Notes: generated by a model from the letters alone, not told the origin. Counted from the first letter of the stretch, positions 33,350 through 46,359 are shown. The stretch is DNA of 64,000 nt from Paraspadella gotoi (GCA_051294375.1 CM119264.1:19413590-19477589); one strand, 5' to 3'. Numbers and translations are program-made.

Positions 33350-36340
33350 TTTTTTTTTACTTTTTAGGATAAAAAATAATAAGGTTGATAAATTGTTAAT
33401 CATCGCGAAGGCGAGGTTCACAAGAAGCGAGACGGCGAGAACGAGACGAACAATCCACCTCGTCTCTTTGGCAAATGTTCGCGTCGTGACGGAATCACTC
33501 TTGCCCTTTTCGTCGGCGTCAAAGTCAATATCGTCGCTTCGTCGTCGTCGTCGTCGTCACTGCCGCCGCCCTCATCGAGCAAAACAAGACGATCTAGATT
33601 GACGAGCCGGGAAACTTGATTTGCATATTTCGGAATTAGAATATGATCTGGGTTCTCCTCGGAAAAGCGCGATATTGCGAACGTCTTGTACCCCGTTTGC
33701 ATCTGAGACGCAGATTCGCCAGTTTGAACTATCGCGCCGGATGATTGAAAACAATTTAGGAAGTTTTCCTGAATTCCGTAAACGTAATTTTTTTACTTTA
33801 TATAACTGCTCGGTATTTTAATTTGACATCTAATCGAAAAGAACCTACATTACATAACTTTATTGAAGAATGAAAAAGAGGAAAGGTAAAAGTTCAGGTA
33901 AGAAGGTGGTTTCGTCCTTTACGACTTCACCACCCTCCACGCCCTCGACCGACCGGCCCTTCTCGTTGAGGCCCCAATCTCGCTCGTCAGAGTTTTGAAA
34001 CGGAATCGATTAAATTTAATTTTATTCTTTTCTCCCTCTCAGCTTTTCACTCCCTCTATTTTCTTTTTATTGGTTTCGTTCTTTGTTTCCATCTTTCTTC
34101 CTTTCTTTCTCATTTTTTTAAAATTTATTTATTTCTTTCTTTATTGTGCTTTCTTCCTTTTTCTTTAATTCTTTCTTATGTCGGAAAACAATCGGTTTAA
34201 TTGGATCTGCATCAACGATTTCGGTTTTGCAATTGCGTCTGGCGTCGACGGTCGTCGCCTTTCCATTTTTTTATTTCCCATAATTTTTTTTTCGTTTTAT
34301 CCCTCGCCTTTTCTTTTCTTCGCATTTCATTTTTTTTTCCTTTCAATTCTTTTTTAACCGACAATTGATTTCGAAGCCGTCGGTCAAATCTCCTCAAAGC
34401 GTCTCGGTGAAACGATGAGTACTGATGGCTTCGGAAGAACAATATAACTGTTTTTTTTTTTTATAATTGCAACTATTAGTTTCCGTTAATTTAAATGACG
34501 ACAATGATGAAGATTAAGGCGACTATATCTACTTCATTCAATAGAAAGTCAGTCCATTAGGGTAATGGTGCATAGTGCATAGTGCGCACAGGTCCCAGTC
34601 CTAGGGCAGGTTAAACCACCGGAAGCAAGTCTACCGCCGAATCAGAAATTTGGGAAAGCAAGGAAACTGACGGAAATGTTTTTCAATTTGAAAGGGAAAT
34701 AAAGTGACGAGGGGATTCGGTCAAAGAGTCTCTATGAGTAACGAATGGAGTCGTGACTAAATGCTTTAGAATTAGAAAAAATGATAAACTTTTGAAAGGT
34801 TGAAGCCATTGGTGTATGGGGTGACCGCATATGATTTGGGAATGAAGGAGGATGAAGAAAAGGGCGATAGGATTGATTAATAATTGCGATGACTGTGAAG
34901 CGAGCGAGTGGAGAGTAGAGAGGGTTTCCGCCGTTTCCTCATCAACGTTTTCGTTGGACGAACGAAGATATTTCGATTTCCAATGAAAGACGAAATCAAT
35001 AAATTATCGACTGATTTTTTTTTTTTGGGGGGGGGAGTATATATATATTATATAAGCTTTGACCCTGAGCTTTTAGACCCCTTTTTCGTTTTTATAGTTT
35101 GTAACCTCCACCACCGTGAGTTACGGTTTGAAAAGTGATAATTGTACATGAAAGCGAAGGAGAAAATGGATTCAGAAAGAGTTGCTTTGAATTTTTTTTT
35201 ATAAACCATTTATTAAATACGTAATGCAACTAAAATCAATCAAACGGTAATAGTAGATTAATAATAATAAAATAATAAAAGATAAGAAACATAACCTAGA
35301 ACAAGAAAAACTGCTGAAAATGCTATGACAAAAAAAGTCTATTATCCATTATTGATTGATTTTTTTAAATACTGACAATCTGGTTTGCGGATTTCTTCCC
35401 TAAACAATGCAGTGTCAATTTTCTCTTTGAAAATTTCATTGCAGATGAGGTAAGTTGACCTGAAATTAGGCTGTAATTCCAATTTCAGTAGTTGAAAAAT
35501 TAATTAATTTCTAATCTAGAATGGGATACAGTTACAGAATCGCGAATGTCAGAATATTTGTCGTCTTTTCCGGATGAAGCCTGTTTTCAACCAAAACCAA
35601 TTCATCAGTTTTAATTCGTCTAAATAGCGAATTAGGAAAACATCGTGAAATCCCCAGGCTGCCATCATGTTCTTTTATTGGCGAAACCATGAATGAAATT
35701 CTCCTAAGGATTTTTCAAGCGTCGGCAATTGACTTTCATTCGTAGGAAAAAAAATGCGTAAAGGTCGTAGCTAAGTTGCGGCTGTTGCATTAGAAATACA
35801 AATGACTACCAATAATATATCATAATGATTATACACGTGGCATTTCTATGTAAATATATTTTCAAATAAACATTTTTTACTTTTTTATTACGGTAAAATT
35901 AATGAAGAAAAACCTTAAACGCAACTACCTATTATTTATTTTCATACATTCCGCTTCAGTTTTGATTAAAAAAACACTTTTTATTTTATCAAAATAAGTC
36001 TGAAAAAAATAGAGTGGAATATTTTATGTATTTCCAAACAATAAAATTCTTTTGAAAACAAGAAGAGGAAAAATATAAGTTTAAGTGAAAAGCGATGTTT
36101 ACTCGGAACGAGGATCTGTCGGCCTGGAGGCCGCCGCCGGCCTCGTCTTTAAAAAGATTCGCAAAATTTAATTTGTTCCCTGAGATGAAATTCCATGAAA
36201 ACTCGGAGAATCCCAAAGTTGTGAGTTTTTTCTCGCGCTTTCTACCAATTACAAGAAAAACAGCGACTTTTGCTTTTTCGCTAGTGACTTATTCGGTTTA
36301 TTCTTTACTTGCTGGATTTGCTTGCTTTCTTAGTTGCGTC
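33350..36340. other. Intron between exons E and D
   Basis: It contains tcgtcgtcg triplets at 33535-33560, T-rich DNA at 34020-34340 and a short GC-richer, SINE-like segment at 34560-34660. No exon is supported. Confidence 0.5.
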
Positions 36341-36357
36341 CACAACATCTCACTTAC

Positions 36358-36523
36358 CGCGTAGCTGACAGGAGGAACGTCGAAAGTGACTGAAGTAGTG
36401 GCGCAGAGAAGCTTCGGTTTGAATCTGACTCTAAGGGACTCGAATCCGCAAAAGGGCGGAGACATGGAGGAATTCCAGGCACCCGACGACGCCACGCGGC
36501 AGTAGAGGGAACGACCGTGGTCT
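36358..36523 (-). CDS. Exon D of the Ig-superfamily gene (end of Ig2, linker, new Cys region)
   Basis: This 166-bp exon has the acceptor ccccttaacag and a near-consensus donor GCG|gtaagtg. Its first base completes the split codon from exon C (AG|A, Arg). The peptide DHGRSLYCRV supplies the Ig2 F-strand Cys in a D-x-G-x-x-x-Y-C form, slightly longer than the classical motif. It then runs through a sequon (NSS), a further Cys (PPFCGF), SLRVRFKPKLLC and VTFDVPPVSYA. The extra cysteines and the LRVRF strand may belong to a third, less canonical beta-sandwich. It ends in phase 0. Confidence 0.82.
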
Positions 36524-36658
36524 CTGTTAAGGGGAGAAGGGAGATTGAAACGACAATTAAGTTCAGCTTGATGTTAAATATATTTTTTTTCGTCAGTAAA
36601 TTTTTTGATATTAGATCAGTATTCTTATTTCGGACTTTTCGTTTCGTTTGAGATTAGA

Positions 36659-36764
36659 ATCAAATAAAAAAAAAATGTTTTGTTTGCAAACAAATTCATT
36701 TTCAATTTTAAAGAAGCAAACGTACATGTTAGCCTTCATCAGCACAAACTTTTTTATTTGATCC
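36659..36764. repeat. Foldback element with a CTGATGAAGG loop
   Basis: atcaaataaaaaaaa (36659) and its inverted form ttttttatttgat (ending 36764) enclose a loop that contains, on the minus strand, GCTGATGAAGGCTAACATG. It resembles the element at 30781-30938 in layout. Confidence 0.5.
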
Positions 36765-37051
36765 TTGACATTAACAATTTTTTAAAGTAGGCGTAAATCT
36801 GGTTAATTTTATGAAGAGAGATCATGTAACCCTCGAAATCAATTTTTGAGCGGTTAACTTTGTGGCACGAAATTCGACTCTGGAATCAAAACGTTAAAAC
36901 GCATTAATTATCTTCAACCCTTGCCTCAATCCAGATCCCATCTGCTCCCTTTATTCTTCCCCTTTCCCTTCCCCCAACTCGGACGCATCTTCTCCTCTGA
37001 GGCGATTTATTAACTCAATTTATGTACTGAAGCCACAGGAATTGGCGCCTG

Positions 37052-37165
<114 letters not shown>

Positions 37166-37730
37166 TCTCTCTTTCTCTTTCTCTCCCCTTTCTGTATTTC
37201 CTCCCTGAGATTTTATTTCTTTCCTCTTTGGCTTTATAGTCTGATTTAATAACAGATTACACGAGATTATGGGGAAGGAATAGGCTTTGTAGTCTGAGCC
37301 TCGTAATAGATTCGTCACTAAGTTTTGTCTCGAATTGCACGCAGATCGAGGTCGATGGCCGGTGAAGAAAAAATTAACGAGCGACTGAAGAAAGAAGCAT
37401 GACAATAAAAGCGACCGAAACAACCGATTAAACCCTTTGAAGAAATAAAATTACGGGGGGACGACCATGAATAAAAATGAAAGGGAAAAATCAGGAAAGA
37501 AAAAAGAAAAATCTGAAAAAACTGAATGAAATACGAAGAGAAGTCCATGAAATAAACTGACGACGATTATTAGTCGGAGCGACTGCGCCACCCGAGTTTA
37601 ATGACAATCATAAAATTATAGCGATGGACGCGAAAACAGCGGGAACGTGGGAGGGCGTAGGCGGGCGTGAGAAAAGGCGGACAGGCGGACAGGCGGATGA
37701 GCTCGGAAATCAGAAGGCGAGCGTTCAAAC

Positions 37731-37752
37731 ATGCCTCGGGGAATACTGGTAG
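37731..37752 (+). CDS. Possible first coding exon of a plus-strand gene
   Basis: An ATG follows a G-rich leader with repeated ggcggacag. The short reading MPRGILV ends at G|gtaagc. An MPR-hydrophobic N-terminus resembles the SNAG repressor motif of Snail/Gfi/Insm-type zinc-finger proteins (established knowledge), but seven residues are too few to claim it. The one base left over joins exactly to the AG at the start of the exon at 42827 (G|AG, Glu). That phase match is the main support. It lies in the intron between exons D and C of the minus-strand Ig gene. Confidence 0.25.
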
Positions 37753-38105
37753 GTAAGCTGCTCCGTCTTTCAGCTGCGTTTACTTTTCGTCGGTTACGCT
37801 TTGCCTATTTCAAACGAAATTCCAGCCTTTCTTTTCTTTAATCAAATCGTTTTGTTATTTTGAGTCGAGAAACTCTGGTGTTTGAAATACTGTTCGGATT
37901 AGATTGGTTCCGAAATAAAAAAAAGAGTGTTTTTTCTTTCTTTTTTAATTTGGTGGGAGTGTGTGTCAATAGCGGATAACGACAAACTCTGGTGCGTGAC
38001 TCCAAGGCTTTGCAAAATAAAACGACAGAATGTCATTTAAAAGATAACAAAATAATCGACCAAAAAATAGCAAAGGAGAATAGGGGGCCGGGATAGAGAG
38101 CGAGC

Positions 38106-38225
<120 letters not shown>

Positions 38226-38369
38226 AAAAGTAAGAATTTAAAAGTTCTAGATGACCTTGATCATTTTCACTGAATCAATTAAGTAGTTTATCACTTCAAA
38301 GAATGTTTCAATAGAATAAAAGAACCACTCCCTTTATCATCTTCAGTGGGAAGACAAAAAATAAATTAA

Positions 38370-38440
38370 CTATAAAAATGGCGGAACGACAGACCGAAAA
38401 ATATGGTTGGGCCCAGCTTTTAAGACGCCCTAACTAAAGC
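38370..38440 (+). repeat. Hairpin-ended element, degenerate copy
   Basis: GACAGACCGAAAAATATG is followed by a stem GTTGGGC / GCCCTAAC (one bulge) and ACTAAAG. The layout matches 3600-3680 and 49140-49213. Confidence 0.5.
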
Positions 38441-39060
38441 TGAGCATAAAACTCTCTGCCGCTCTTTCTTTCAAAGTCGTTCCCAGGTTATATGGGAGGA
38501 GATGATCCAACCCGAAGAGAAAAAAATTCATTCATTCTCTTCAATTCGTTGCGTCCCTCTTTTTCCCAACTTTCAAAGCCACGATTTCTTCTTTTACATA
38601 TCTTCTCGAGCTGCATTAATGCTTTGAATAAGGCAGGGGGGGGGAAAGTAGATTTCAATGAAATCTCATTGAAAATTTTATCCTTCATCCTCGATCGTCC
38701 TTATTTCCGTTTTACCCCAACTTTTTGTACAGTTTCATCTTCGTTTTCCACATCTTCTAAAATGATTTTTTATTCCTTATCTTCTTCCCCAGTTTGTTGT
38801 CAGATCCTATTTTTTAAATCTCTCTCTCTCTCTTTCTTTTGATTTCCAACTTTTTTGTACTTCCTCGTTTTTCTATCTTCCTCCTTCAAAATGAAAAGAA
38901 AAAATCTTTGATACTCGATACATCGAAAATTCAGAGAAAAGGAAAACGCAAAGACTTCAATGACGACGTTGAAAAGCTTAAGTATGCTTCGTCCCTGATC
39001 CACTGCACTGCGAGAGCGAGTAGACGGAATATTCAGATACAAAGTAACCAAGAACGAGGT

Positions 39061-39064
<4 letters not shown>

Positions 39065-39109
<45 letters not shown>

Positions 39110-39110
39110 A
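39065..39110 (+). repeat. (GA)n microsatellite
   Basis: A GA run flanked by gacagacggacagac motifs. Shorter GA tracts lie at 39239-39300. Confidence 0.9.
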
Positions 39111-39997
39111 ATAGACAGACGGACAGACTTTCACGGAAAGTTTATCTCTTTCTCGATTCTTTCAGCCTCCCATTACATCCTGATGAGAGCAAATTGTTCT
39201 CTTCTGTCGGAGCGATAAAAAAAGATGGATAACATTTGGAGAGAGAGAGAAGGAGAGAAAGTTGAAGAAACAAAGGAGGGCCGGGCGAAGAGAGAGAGAG
39301 AAAAAAAGAAAGAAATAAAGTCGTAAAAAAAAAAAAAAAACCGGTAGGAGTTGTAAACGCGTTCGTTGGGTTCTTTATTTATTTTTTTTCATTTACGCCT
39401 GACGATATTTTTCAATCGATCACCGCGACATTCGCCGCGCGTATCCCTGGAGGCAAGGGGTTTTAGAGGGATCGATGAGAAATATAGGAGAAAAAGAATT
39501 ATGTATAAAGATAAGAAGTCATGTTTGTCGAATTGTGTAATTTGCAAAATAAGCTATGTATATTTAAAATATTTCAATTAGAAATTTAATATGTTGTAAG
39601 AAAAAGACGCTGAGGAAGAAAAAAAAGAGAGAGAGGAAGCGAAAGAGTTGGAGAGGAGAGAAAGAGGGAAAGTAAGAGAGAGATTAAAAAAAAAAAGAAA
39701 TTATATTTTTTTAAAAAGTAAGGAAAAGGAACTCAGCTGGGAGAAGGGAGTCGTTTCACTCAAACCGACCTTGAGATAAAGAAAGAAACACTATTTTCGC
39801 TTCTGCGCTTCGACGCTTCGGTTACGATTACGAAAATTCATCCATGTCGAAGATGTAGAATCTTTAGTTTGTGGTTTTATTTAAAATCTTTATAAATTGA
39901 ATATTAGTTCTTATTTAACTTTTACTAGATGAGTTTCTTGCTGATTAAATTTATTTTATGAATTTTTTTTTTTTATGATTCAGCATTATTGTAATAA

Positions 39998-40000
<3 letters not shown>

Positions 40001-40095
<95 letters not shown>

Positions 40096-40096
40096 G
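40001..40096 (+). repeat. (CT)n microsatellite beside exon C
   Basis: Interrupted CT runs starting 66 bp past the exon C donor, within the intron. In transcript sense it is a GA run. Confidence 0.93.
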
Positions 40097-40161
40097 CTCT
40101 CATTTCCCCCTGATTAGCCAGGTTTCTCAATTTCCTCATCACCAAAGCTGATCCTTCTCAC

Positions 40162-40322
40162 CTGAAATCCGGCTTTAGAATGAAGGAGTTGACGGTGAAG
40201 TTTCCGTATTTGTAGGAATGACCTTTGGTCACGTTGCCCTTCGAACTCTTTTCACCTCCGCCCGGGAAAATCGGCGTTGAGGACCAAACTAGTCTCGGCC
40301 GCTCCTTTCCACTGGATTGGAC
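40162..40322 (-). CDS. Exon C of the Ig-superfamily gene (middle of Ig2)
   Basis: This 161-bp exon begins after ccccacccag and ends in TTTCAG|gtgaga. It reads from phase 0 and leaves two bases for the next codon. The peptide starts VQSSGKERPRLVWSS, putting a Trp 15 residues after the Cys of exon B, the usual B-strand Cys to C-strand Trp spacing. It continues with GNVTKG (a potential N-glycosylation sequon), YGNFTVNS (a second sequon) and FILKPDF, which resembles the E-strand before the F-strand Cys. The sequons suggest an extracellular location. Exons B, C and D together make one complete Ig domain. Confidence 0.85.
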
Positions 40323-40999
40323 CTGGGTGGGGGAGTCAGGGTGGTTTTGGGTAAGGACGGGAGGTAGGGAGATCGAGAAAAAAAGAAAAGCGTCAGAATA
40401 AGTTTCTTAACAGAGGGAGGAGCCAACTAAAAACAAAAAGCGTCCAAAGAGATGAGCTGAATATATTTATTTGGTATATATAATTTCAGAAGCAATATTT
40501 GATTATTGCTTCTTCAAATTAACAGTAACTTTTCTTCACTGTTGTAGTCTTGACTTCTGCAAAAACTTTGACCCATTCAGCATTAATGCCTCTAAAAATT
40601 TTCTAAAGAACATTCTTAGCAATTACGCTACTACATTGACCGCTGGACAATCTGCAATGTCGGCATCTGCCACCAACTTCCTGCTTCTGCATCCATGTCT
40701 CTCCTGTTAATAATCTTTTGCAATTCTCCGCTTGTTAATCCGCGTCTCGTCGACCTCAAAGCGTTTTTCTTTTTATTTATGCTGCGTCTAGCGACGTTAT
40801 TGACGAGAATTATAAACTTATATACTTATAATGATAAACTTATAATAATTCAAAAATTATTGCATTATCTTTAATCTTTATCATTCCGGTAAAATGATAA
40901 AAAATCTCACAAAATTCAAATTTCGATTAAATAATGTTGAAAAAAGGTTCTTGCTTTTAACTTAGGTTTCTCTTCCTCCACTCTCTGGTAGATCTCGCT

Positions 41000-41300
41000 C
41001 TGCAAGACAATGATTCAAGGTGTGGACTTCACTCGCCGCCCGTGGCCCGTGGCCCGCCGCACGCCCCCGACTCCGCCGCCCTCCGCCCACCTTCGGCCGC
41101 TTAACGTCCGCCCCCTTTCCGTCCGCCTCTGCTTTTCCTCGGCAAAGCGTCCCTTGATTAATCCACGCCGTCTCCGGTTGCCGTGGCGATGGAGCGAAGC
41201 CTGTTGCAATGGCGACGTCCGTTGCCGCGGCGACGAACCGACGAGGTGCCACCGTTTTCTATTCGCCATTCTTCTCCGCGGGGACCGAACAAACTGCCAA
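41000..41300. other. GC- and CpG-rich island
   Basis: A compact GC-rich block (ccgccgcccgtggcccg…) in an AT-rich intron. Both strands have open frames of about 95-150 codons, but none has a good pair of splice sites. It could be a CpG island or promoter, or an unrecognised exon. A (CT)n tract follows at 41318-41420. Confidence 0.35.
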
Positions 41301-41315
41301 ATGAATTGCAGATAT

Positions 41316-41411
<96 letters not shown>

Positions 41412-42826
41412 TCTCTCTCCGTAATTTTTTTGTTCGGTCGCATCTGCCAGAAGGTTATATTCTAACGTGCGGAGAGGAGAGGAATGAGAAGGGAGATGAT
41501 TGTACTCCCTCCCGGTGTGTCTCTCTGCTGGCAAAATCAAAAGGAGATCGCCCCTTCTTTCAACATCGAGTGATTTTTTAAGTATTAGGATGTATATATA
41601 CATATACCGGATAGCGAATAACTAAAGAGTGGCCTGGCCATCGCTTTTCTCCATGACATCAGTTTTAGCCGCCTTCGCTTGTTGATTCCGCGTAGGAGCG
41701 GACAAATGGCTAGGTGCAAGCTGACAAATGAACAACTGAACAAATTGACAAGTGGCTAGTTTCGATATGAAAAATGGACAAATGCATAAATGCCTAGGTG
41801 CTTGACGGCAAAATAACTCAAGGAAGAGAGGCAGAGCGCTTGAACCCTGGATGGCAAATGAAATAATAGATTAAAGGCGATTTGAGAGATGAAAAACGGA
41901 TTAATTGATAAATGACAAAGTGCTCGACCACAACATGACCAATGGAATATAGGAAAAAATACTCATATAAAAATGGCGAGCAATAGGAAAAAGAAGAGAA
42001 ATGGACTCGAGGCGAGGTGCGAGAGGACGAAGGCGCGGATTTTCTCGACGCGAGGTCGAGTGTCGAGTGTCGAGTTGTTGGAAGGAAAAAGAGTCACATT
42101 CTGATGCGTCGTAGCGAGAGACTGTGGAACGTCGTCGAGCCGAGAGAGAAAGATGAAGCGAAAAATGGAAGAAGATAAAAAAAGACACGAGCAGAAACTG
42201 GGACGTAGAAAGGGAAAGGGATTTGGGAGGAAAACAGGACGGAGATGGGGGAGAGGGACAAAGAAGGGGTCTCACACGCTCAATGGGACAAAGTCAGGGA
42301 CAAGGTCGTGTTCAAGAAAAAGACGAACCAAAAAACGCACGGGGGAATAAACATCGTTAGTTGCAATGTCGATTTTTTTTTAAATGACAGCAGAATCTAA
42401 AACCCGATACAGCTGTAACATGATAAGGGTGAACTATTTAAATCACGACTGTGAATTGATCGCAACCCGATTCGAATCTCAAAAAAAAAAACTAAAGAAA
42501 AAAGTGAAAACCGAAAAAAAAGGATGAAGTCTGATGAGCGAAGATCTTCACAAAAGAAACTCGAAAAAAAAGTCAAGTCACAGTCACAAAATGAAGAAGA
42601 AAAAAAACTCTTTCCGCAAAAGTTTTCGTTGGGCTTTTTTTGTTCCGTCGGCTTTTTATCTACGCCCGCCTCCGCCTTTGCCTGCATGACTAATTCCCCG
42701 ACTCCGGGGGAAAAAAAGGAAAGAAAGGGGAGAGAAGGTGGAAATGGATGGAAATAAGGAAGGGAGGAAGAAAAGAATAGGCGGAGGAGGAGAGACGGGT
42801 AAGGTCTCTCGTTTGGTTGACCCCAG

Positions 42827-43003
42827 AGCCGCTCTTCAAAGTTCATCTAAATTCCATTAGAGGCCGCGTCGTGCCGCAAGATCAACGCTCGATCTTTGTT
42901 CCACCTGTCGCGCTGATCGGACGGCGCCGCCTAGTTTGCCTGTCGGATGGGAAGCTTTATATGAACCCGCGAAAGATGGAGCGATGTATCAAGCAGGCCG
43001 ATC
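42827..43003 (+). CDS. Plus-strand coding exon, unrecognised protein
   Basis: This 177-bp exon starts after ggttgaccccag and ends GATC|gtgagtg, a good donor. One frame is open throughout: PLFKVHLNSIRGRVVPQDQR, then SIFVPPVALIGRRRLVC, LSDGKLYMNPRKMERCIKQAD. The composition is that of a folded basic protein and is unlike the surrounding low-complexity DNA. It starts with two bases and ends with one base of split codons. No family is recognised. It is nested in the intron between Ig-gene exons C and B, on the opposite strand. Confidence 0.5.
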
Positions 43004-43688
43004 GTGAGTGCGATGTTCGGTCTTGAGTCTTGACATATTATGACTGGCAAATATGGACGCCATCTCAAGATTGCCAAAAGCGGGCTCAAAGTCAACTTTC
43101 ATATTGTTAGGTTAAAATTGAATCTACCGACATATGTAAATCTACGTCACTTAGATGAATTAGCTGGCTAATGATATTATTCGTAAAGTTTACACTGAAC
43201 AGCTAAAAAATATGTAAAATTCTGAAGATACCATTTAGAAATCTATTAAACATATATCTTGCAGCTTCACTTTTCTCTCTTGCTCTTCTCTCGCTCTGAT
43301 CATCTGTTTAGTAGTTTCACCTTCGTCGCCGTCTGTTTTTCGACGCCCAGGGCTCATGGGACTCAATGACGCCCAATTGCCTTCTCTGTTCCAACTAGTG
43401 AATTTTTTTACAAACGTCTGCTCTGAAAAGCAGATTCTCGACCCTCGACGAACGACGAAATAAAATCAAATTAAATCAAATCAAATCCGGGTCTATGACT
43501 ATGTACAATTTGTACATTGTACAGGTTTTTTGGTTTATTAATAATGTTGTAAAGATAAATTTTTAACTAATTGAAACAAATTTCACCAGAAACATAACAA
43601 CAAAATAAAACTCTATAACCAGACTACGAATAAAAATCGCATAAAAAAGGGCTTAAACCAAAGCCGTCGCTCAGCGAACGCGAAATCC

Positions 43689-43697
43689 GAGAGAGAG

Positions 43698-43779
<82 letters not shown>
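43689..43779 (+). repeat. (GA)n microsatellite
   Basis: A long GA run 170 bp past the donor of exon B. Confidence 0.95.
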
Positions 43780-43781
<2 letters not shown>

Positions 43782-43947
43782 TGCACTAATTACAAAGTTC
43801 CAATGAAGCTGAAAAAAAACTAATGCATAGTAACGGTTGACAGACTGAAAAAAACATAATTGAGGAAAAAAGTTAAAGAGAGAGAGAAAACGAAAGACGC
43901 AGAACGAGAGAAAAGAAGAAAAAGAATCCGCTTCGCGTAAAACTTAC

Positions 43948-44035
43948 CTGGCACATAAATTGCGTTCCCACCCCCTCTTCGAGATCAGGTGCAGAGGGAG
44001 AGCAGGACGGCGTTCCGACCACGCTTAGATCCACG
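43948..44035 (-). CDS. Exon B of the Ig-superfamily gene (end of Ig1, start of Ig2)
   Basis: This 88-bp exon has a strong polypyrimidine acceptor (tctctttctcttcag) and the donor CAG|gtaagt. Its single leading base completes the codon split at the end of exon A (AG|C, Ser). Translation gives VDLSVVGTPSCSPSAP followed by DLEEGVGTQFMCQ. The first part reads as the Ig1 G-strand. The LEEG...FMC pattern is the A'/B-strand start of a second Ig domain, with its first canonical Cys three codons from the end. It ends on a whole codon (phase 0), matching exon C. The intron to exon A is about 18 kb and holds many (GA)n/(CT)n tracts. Confidence 0.85.
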
Positions 44036-44049
44036 CTGAAGAGAAAGAG

Positions 44050-46030
44050 ACAAAATTTGGGGCATCAGTCTTAGATGTAGGGACTTGTGGAGTGGGATGT
44101 GTGGGAGAGGGAAAGAGGGAGATAAAAAGTGTTAGTGACGGTGAGGCATGGGGAGAAAGTTCAAAGAAAAAGGGATTGAGGGAGAGAAAAATAGAGGAAG
44201 AGAAAGGCTACCCCGGAGCGACCACCGCAACCAGCAGGTGTTCAACTGTTCGTTCATCCTTAAAAAATTCAAGGTGGAATAATACCGGGATTCTTTTGGA
44301 TTTATTCCGATTCATACAGATGCGTTTCCAGACGGAATTACTTTAAAAAAATTTTTTTTATCATTTATATAATTCACGAATTAAATAAAAAGATTATTTA
44401 ATAACTAACCCGATTGTATAGAAAAATTTTCTCTTGCTGCTTCGTCAAGGAGTTTAATTTACAAGAGCTAGTTATCTTTAGTGAACTAGGATCCTTTCCA
44501 TGTTTCATCAGCTCAAAAGCCCTTTTCACCTTTTCGAACTTTTTCTCCGAGCGACAATTATATTCTATTGTTGAGGGACGACGAAAATACCTCGACTAAA
44601 GACGAATGAGGGACGGGACGGACAGATGGAAAGATGAACGGAGCGGAAGACAGTCCGATGGACGGACGGCGACAGACCGACCAAGTTATTAGACCGAAAA
44701 ATGACTAGCAGCTTTGCCATTCATCTCTGTTTCTGTTTTATTGCCGTGAAAATAAAGGAGTAAAGGAAACGAGAAAGAATAAGAAGCATGAAATCTTAGA
44801 AATTTTTTAAAAATTTAGATAACTAAGTATCTAGAAACTAAACGAAATTAAACTAACGCGACAGAGAAGATAAAACAATGAAAACATGAAAGACAAGAAT
44901 AAAAAATAAAAAGAGATAAAAATGTAAAAGGGAGACGATGATCATCGCAAAAAGGAGAAGATACAACTTTACAAGGGCGAAGATGAAAAAGGAAAGAAAG
45001 AACAAAGAAGATTCAAAGAGAGAGAAGAGTTGAAAAAGTGAGGAGAAAACAGCGACTAATGGCTCTCGCTTCGCGGCGATGGTCGACCCTCGGCTCCGCG
45101 TATTTTGCTCCATCCCTCTTTCTGTTATTCCCCTGAGATATCCCCACTTCTTTTCCTCGTTCTCCCCTTTTCAACGTCCCTTTTCCAGCTTCCCTGCCGT
45201 CCCTCGTCGTCGCCGAGAAATTAATTCCATGAGAAATCTTCCAAGAATCCCTTTTTCGGATCGATTTCCGCCCTCTCGCCGTGCTCAGCTCTGCCTTTTC
45301 GAATAAGGGCCTTCCTTTCGGTTAATCTGGTCTTACGTTCCTGGCCGGAGTTTTGATTTAGGCTTAGAAAACAAAAACATTTTAAATTTACCGTTTCGGC
45401 TTCTTCATGTTTTCCTTTTATATTTCCCCACTCTCGTTTCTGTATGTTTCCTATATTTCAGACTTTATTCACATAATTTAAATAATACATACTGAATTAT
45501 TATCCACACTCCTCTCTCTTTGTAAATCTTCTTCATAATCGTAGTCACAACTGCCAAATTCTTTATTAGACTTTACCTGGAAGGCGAAAATGTTTGTCCT
45601 GGTAATTTCTACCGGACAAAAAAGTACAGCATCAATTCAGCTCTAATCCTCGTGTCAGATCTCCAACCCTCACCCAATGAAATCTCGAAACCTAAAACCA
45701 TTATCTCTAACCCAACGATACTGGCCAAAGTCTTTCCCCCCTCAACTACTGCTTCGCATTTAAAGCCAGTTGTGATCGTTCAACCTCCCAAATCACCCAG
45801 AATTAACGGCAGTTTACAGCTTTACCCCCCCCTCCCCTGGCCGCCCCCCATCCGATTCTGTTCTAGTTTCCTACGATCGAGTCTCAACGATCGACTTTGA
45901 CCTTTGGAAGGCCGAGTCGGAGATTGGGGGATGGGAACCGTCTGGTAACGATGATGAAAAGCTCACGGCGTCGGTTTTTGCTTCTTCATCAACGCTGATG
46001 GGGCTGCGGTCGAGATCGGCGCTGTCGGGC
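44050..46030. other. Intron between exons B and A, first part
   Basis: Mixed AT-rich DNA. Open frames at 45079-45306 and 45652-45900 look partly protein-like but lack splice support. Confidence 0.4.
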
Positions 46031-46035
46031 TCACA

Positions 46036-46101
46036 CCGCGTCGGGCAGAATCTCAGGCCGCGTCGGGCAGAATCTCCAGCTGCGTCGGGCCGAAGCTGGG
46101 A
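46036..46101 (+). repeat. 22-bp minisatellite, three units
   Basis: CCGCGTCGGGCAGAATCTC plus AGG repeats at 46036 and 46058, with a diverged third unit at 46080. It lies inside an open frame of about 75 codons on the plus strand. Confidence 0.75.
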
Positions 46102-46278
46102 CCAGGGCTGATGTCAAAACTGATTATCGACTTGGACCAGAGGCTTAAATCTCCTTTCCTCCATTTCGCTCTCCCGCGGGAGTTTTAGCCCCACCATAAT
46201 TCTTTTCCTCGCTCTATATCTCTCTATCTCTCTGCCTCTCTTCTTCCAACCATGATCCTCCGTCCCCTTTCGTCCCTT

Positions 46279-46279
<1 letters not shown>

Positions 46280-46359
<80 letters not shown>

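Noticed and set aside
34560-34660. tRNA- or SINE-like segment (gtgcatagtgcatagtgcgcacaggtc region)
   Set aside because: No clear A and B boxes or tail; only a duplicated gcatagtg is visible.
45950-46188. Plus-strand frame of about 75 codons (…FINADGAAVEIGAVG…)
   Set aside because: It crosses a 22-bp minisatellite and has no Met start or convincing splice sites.
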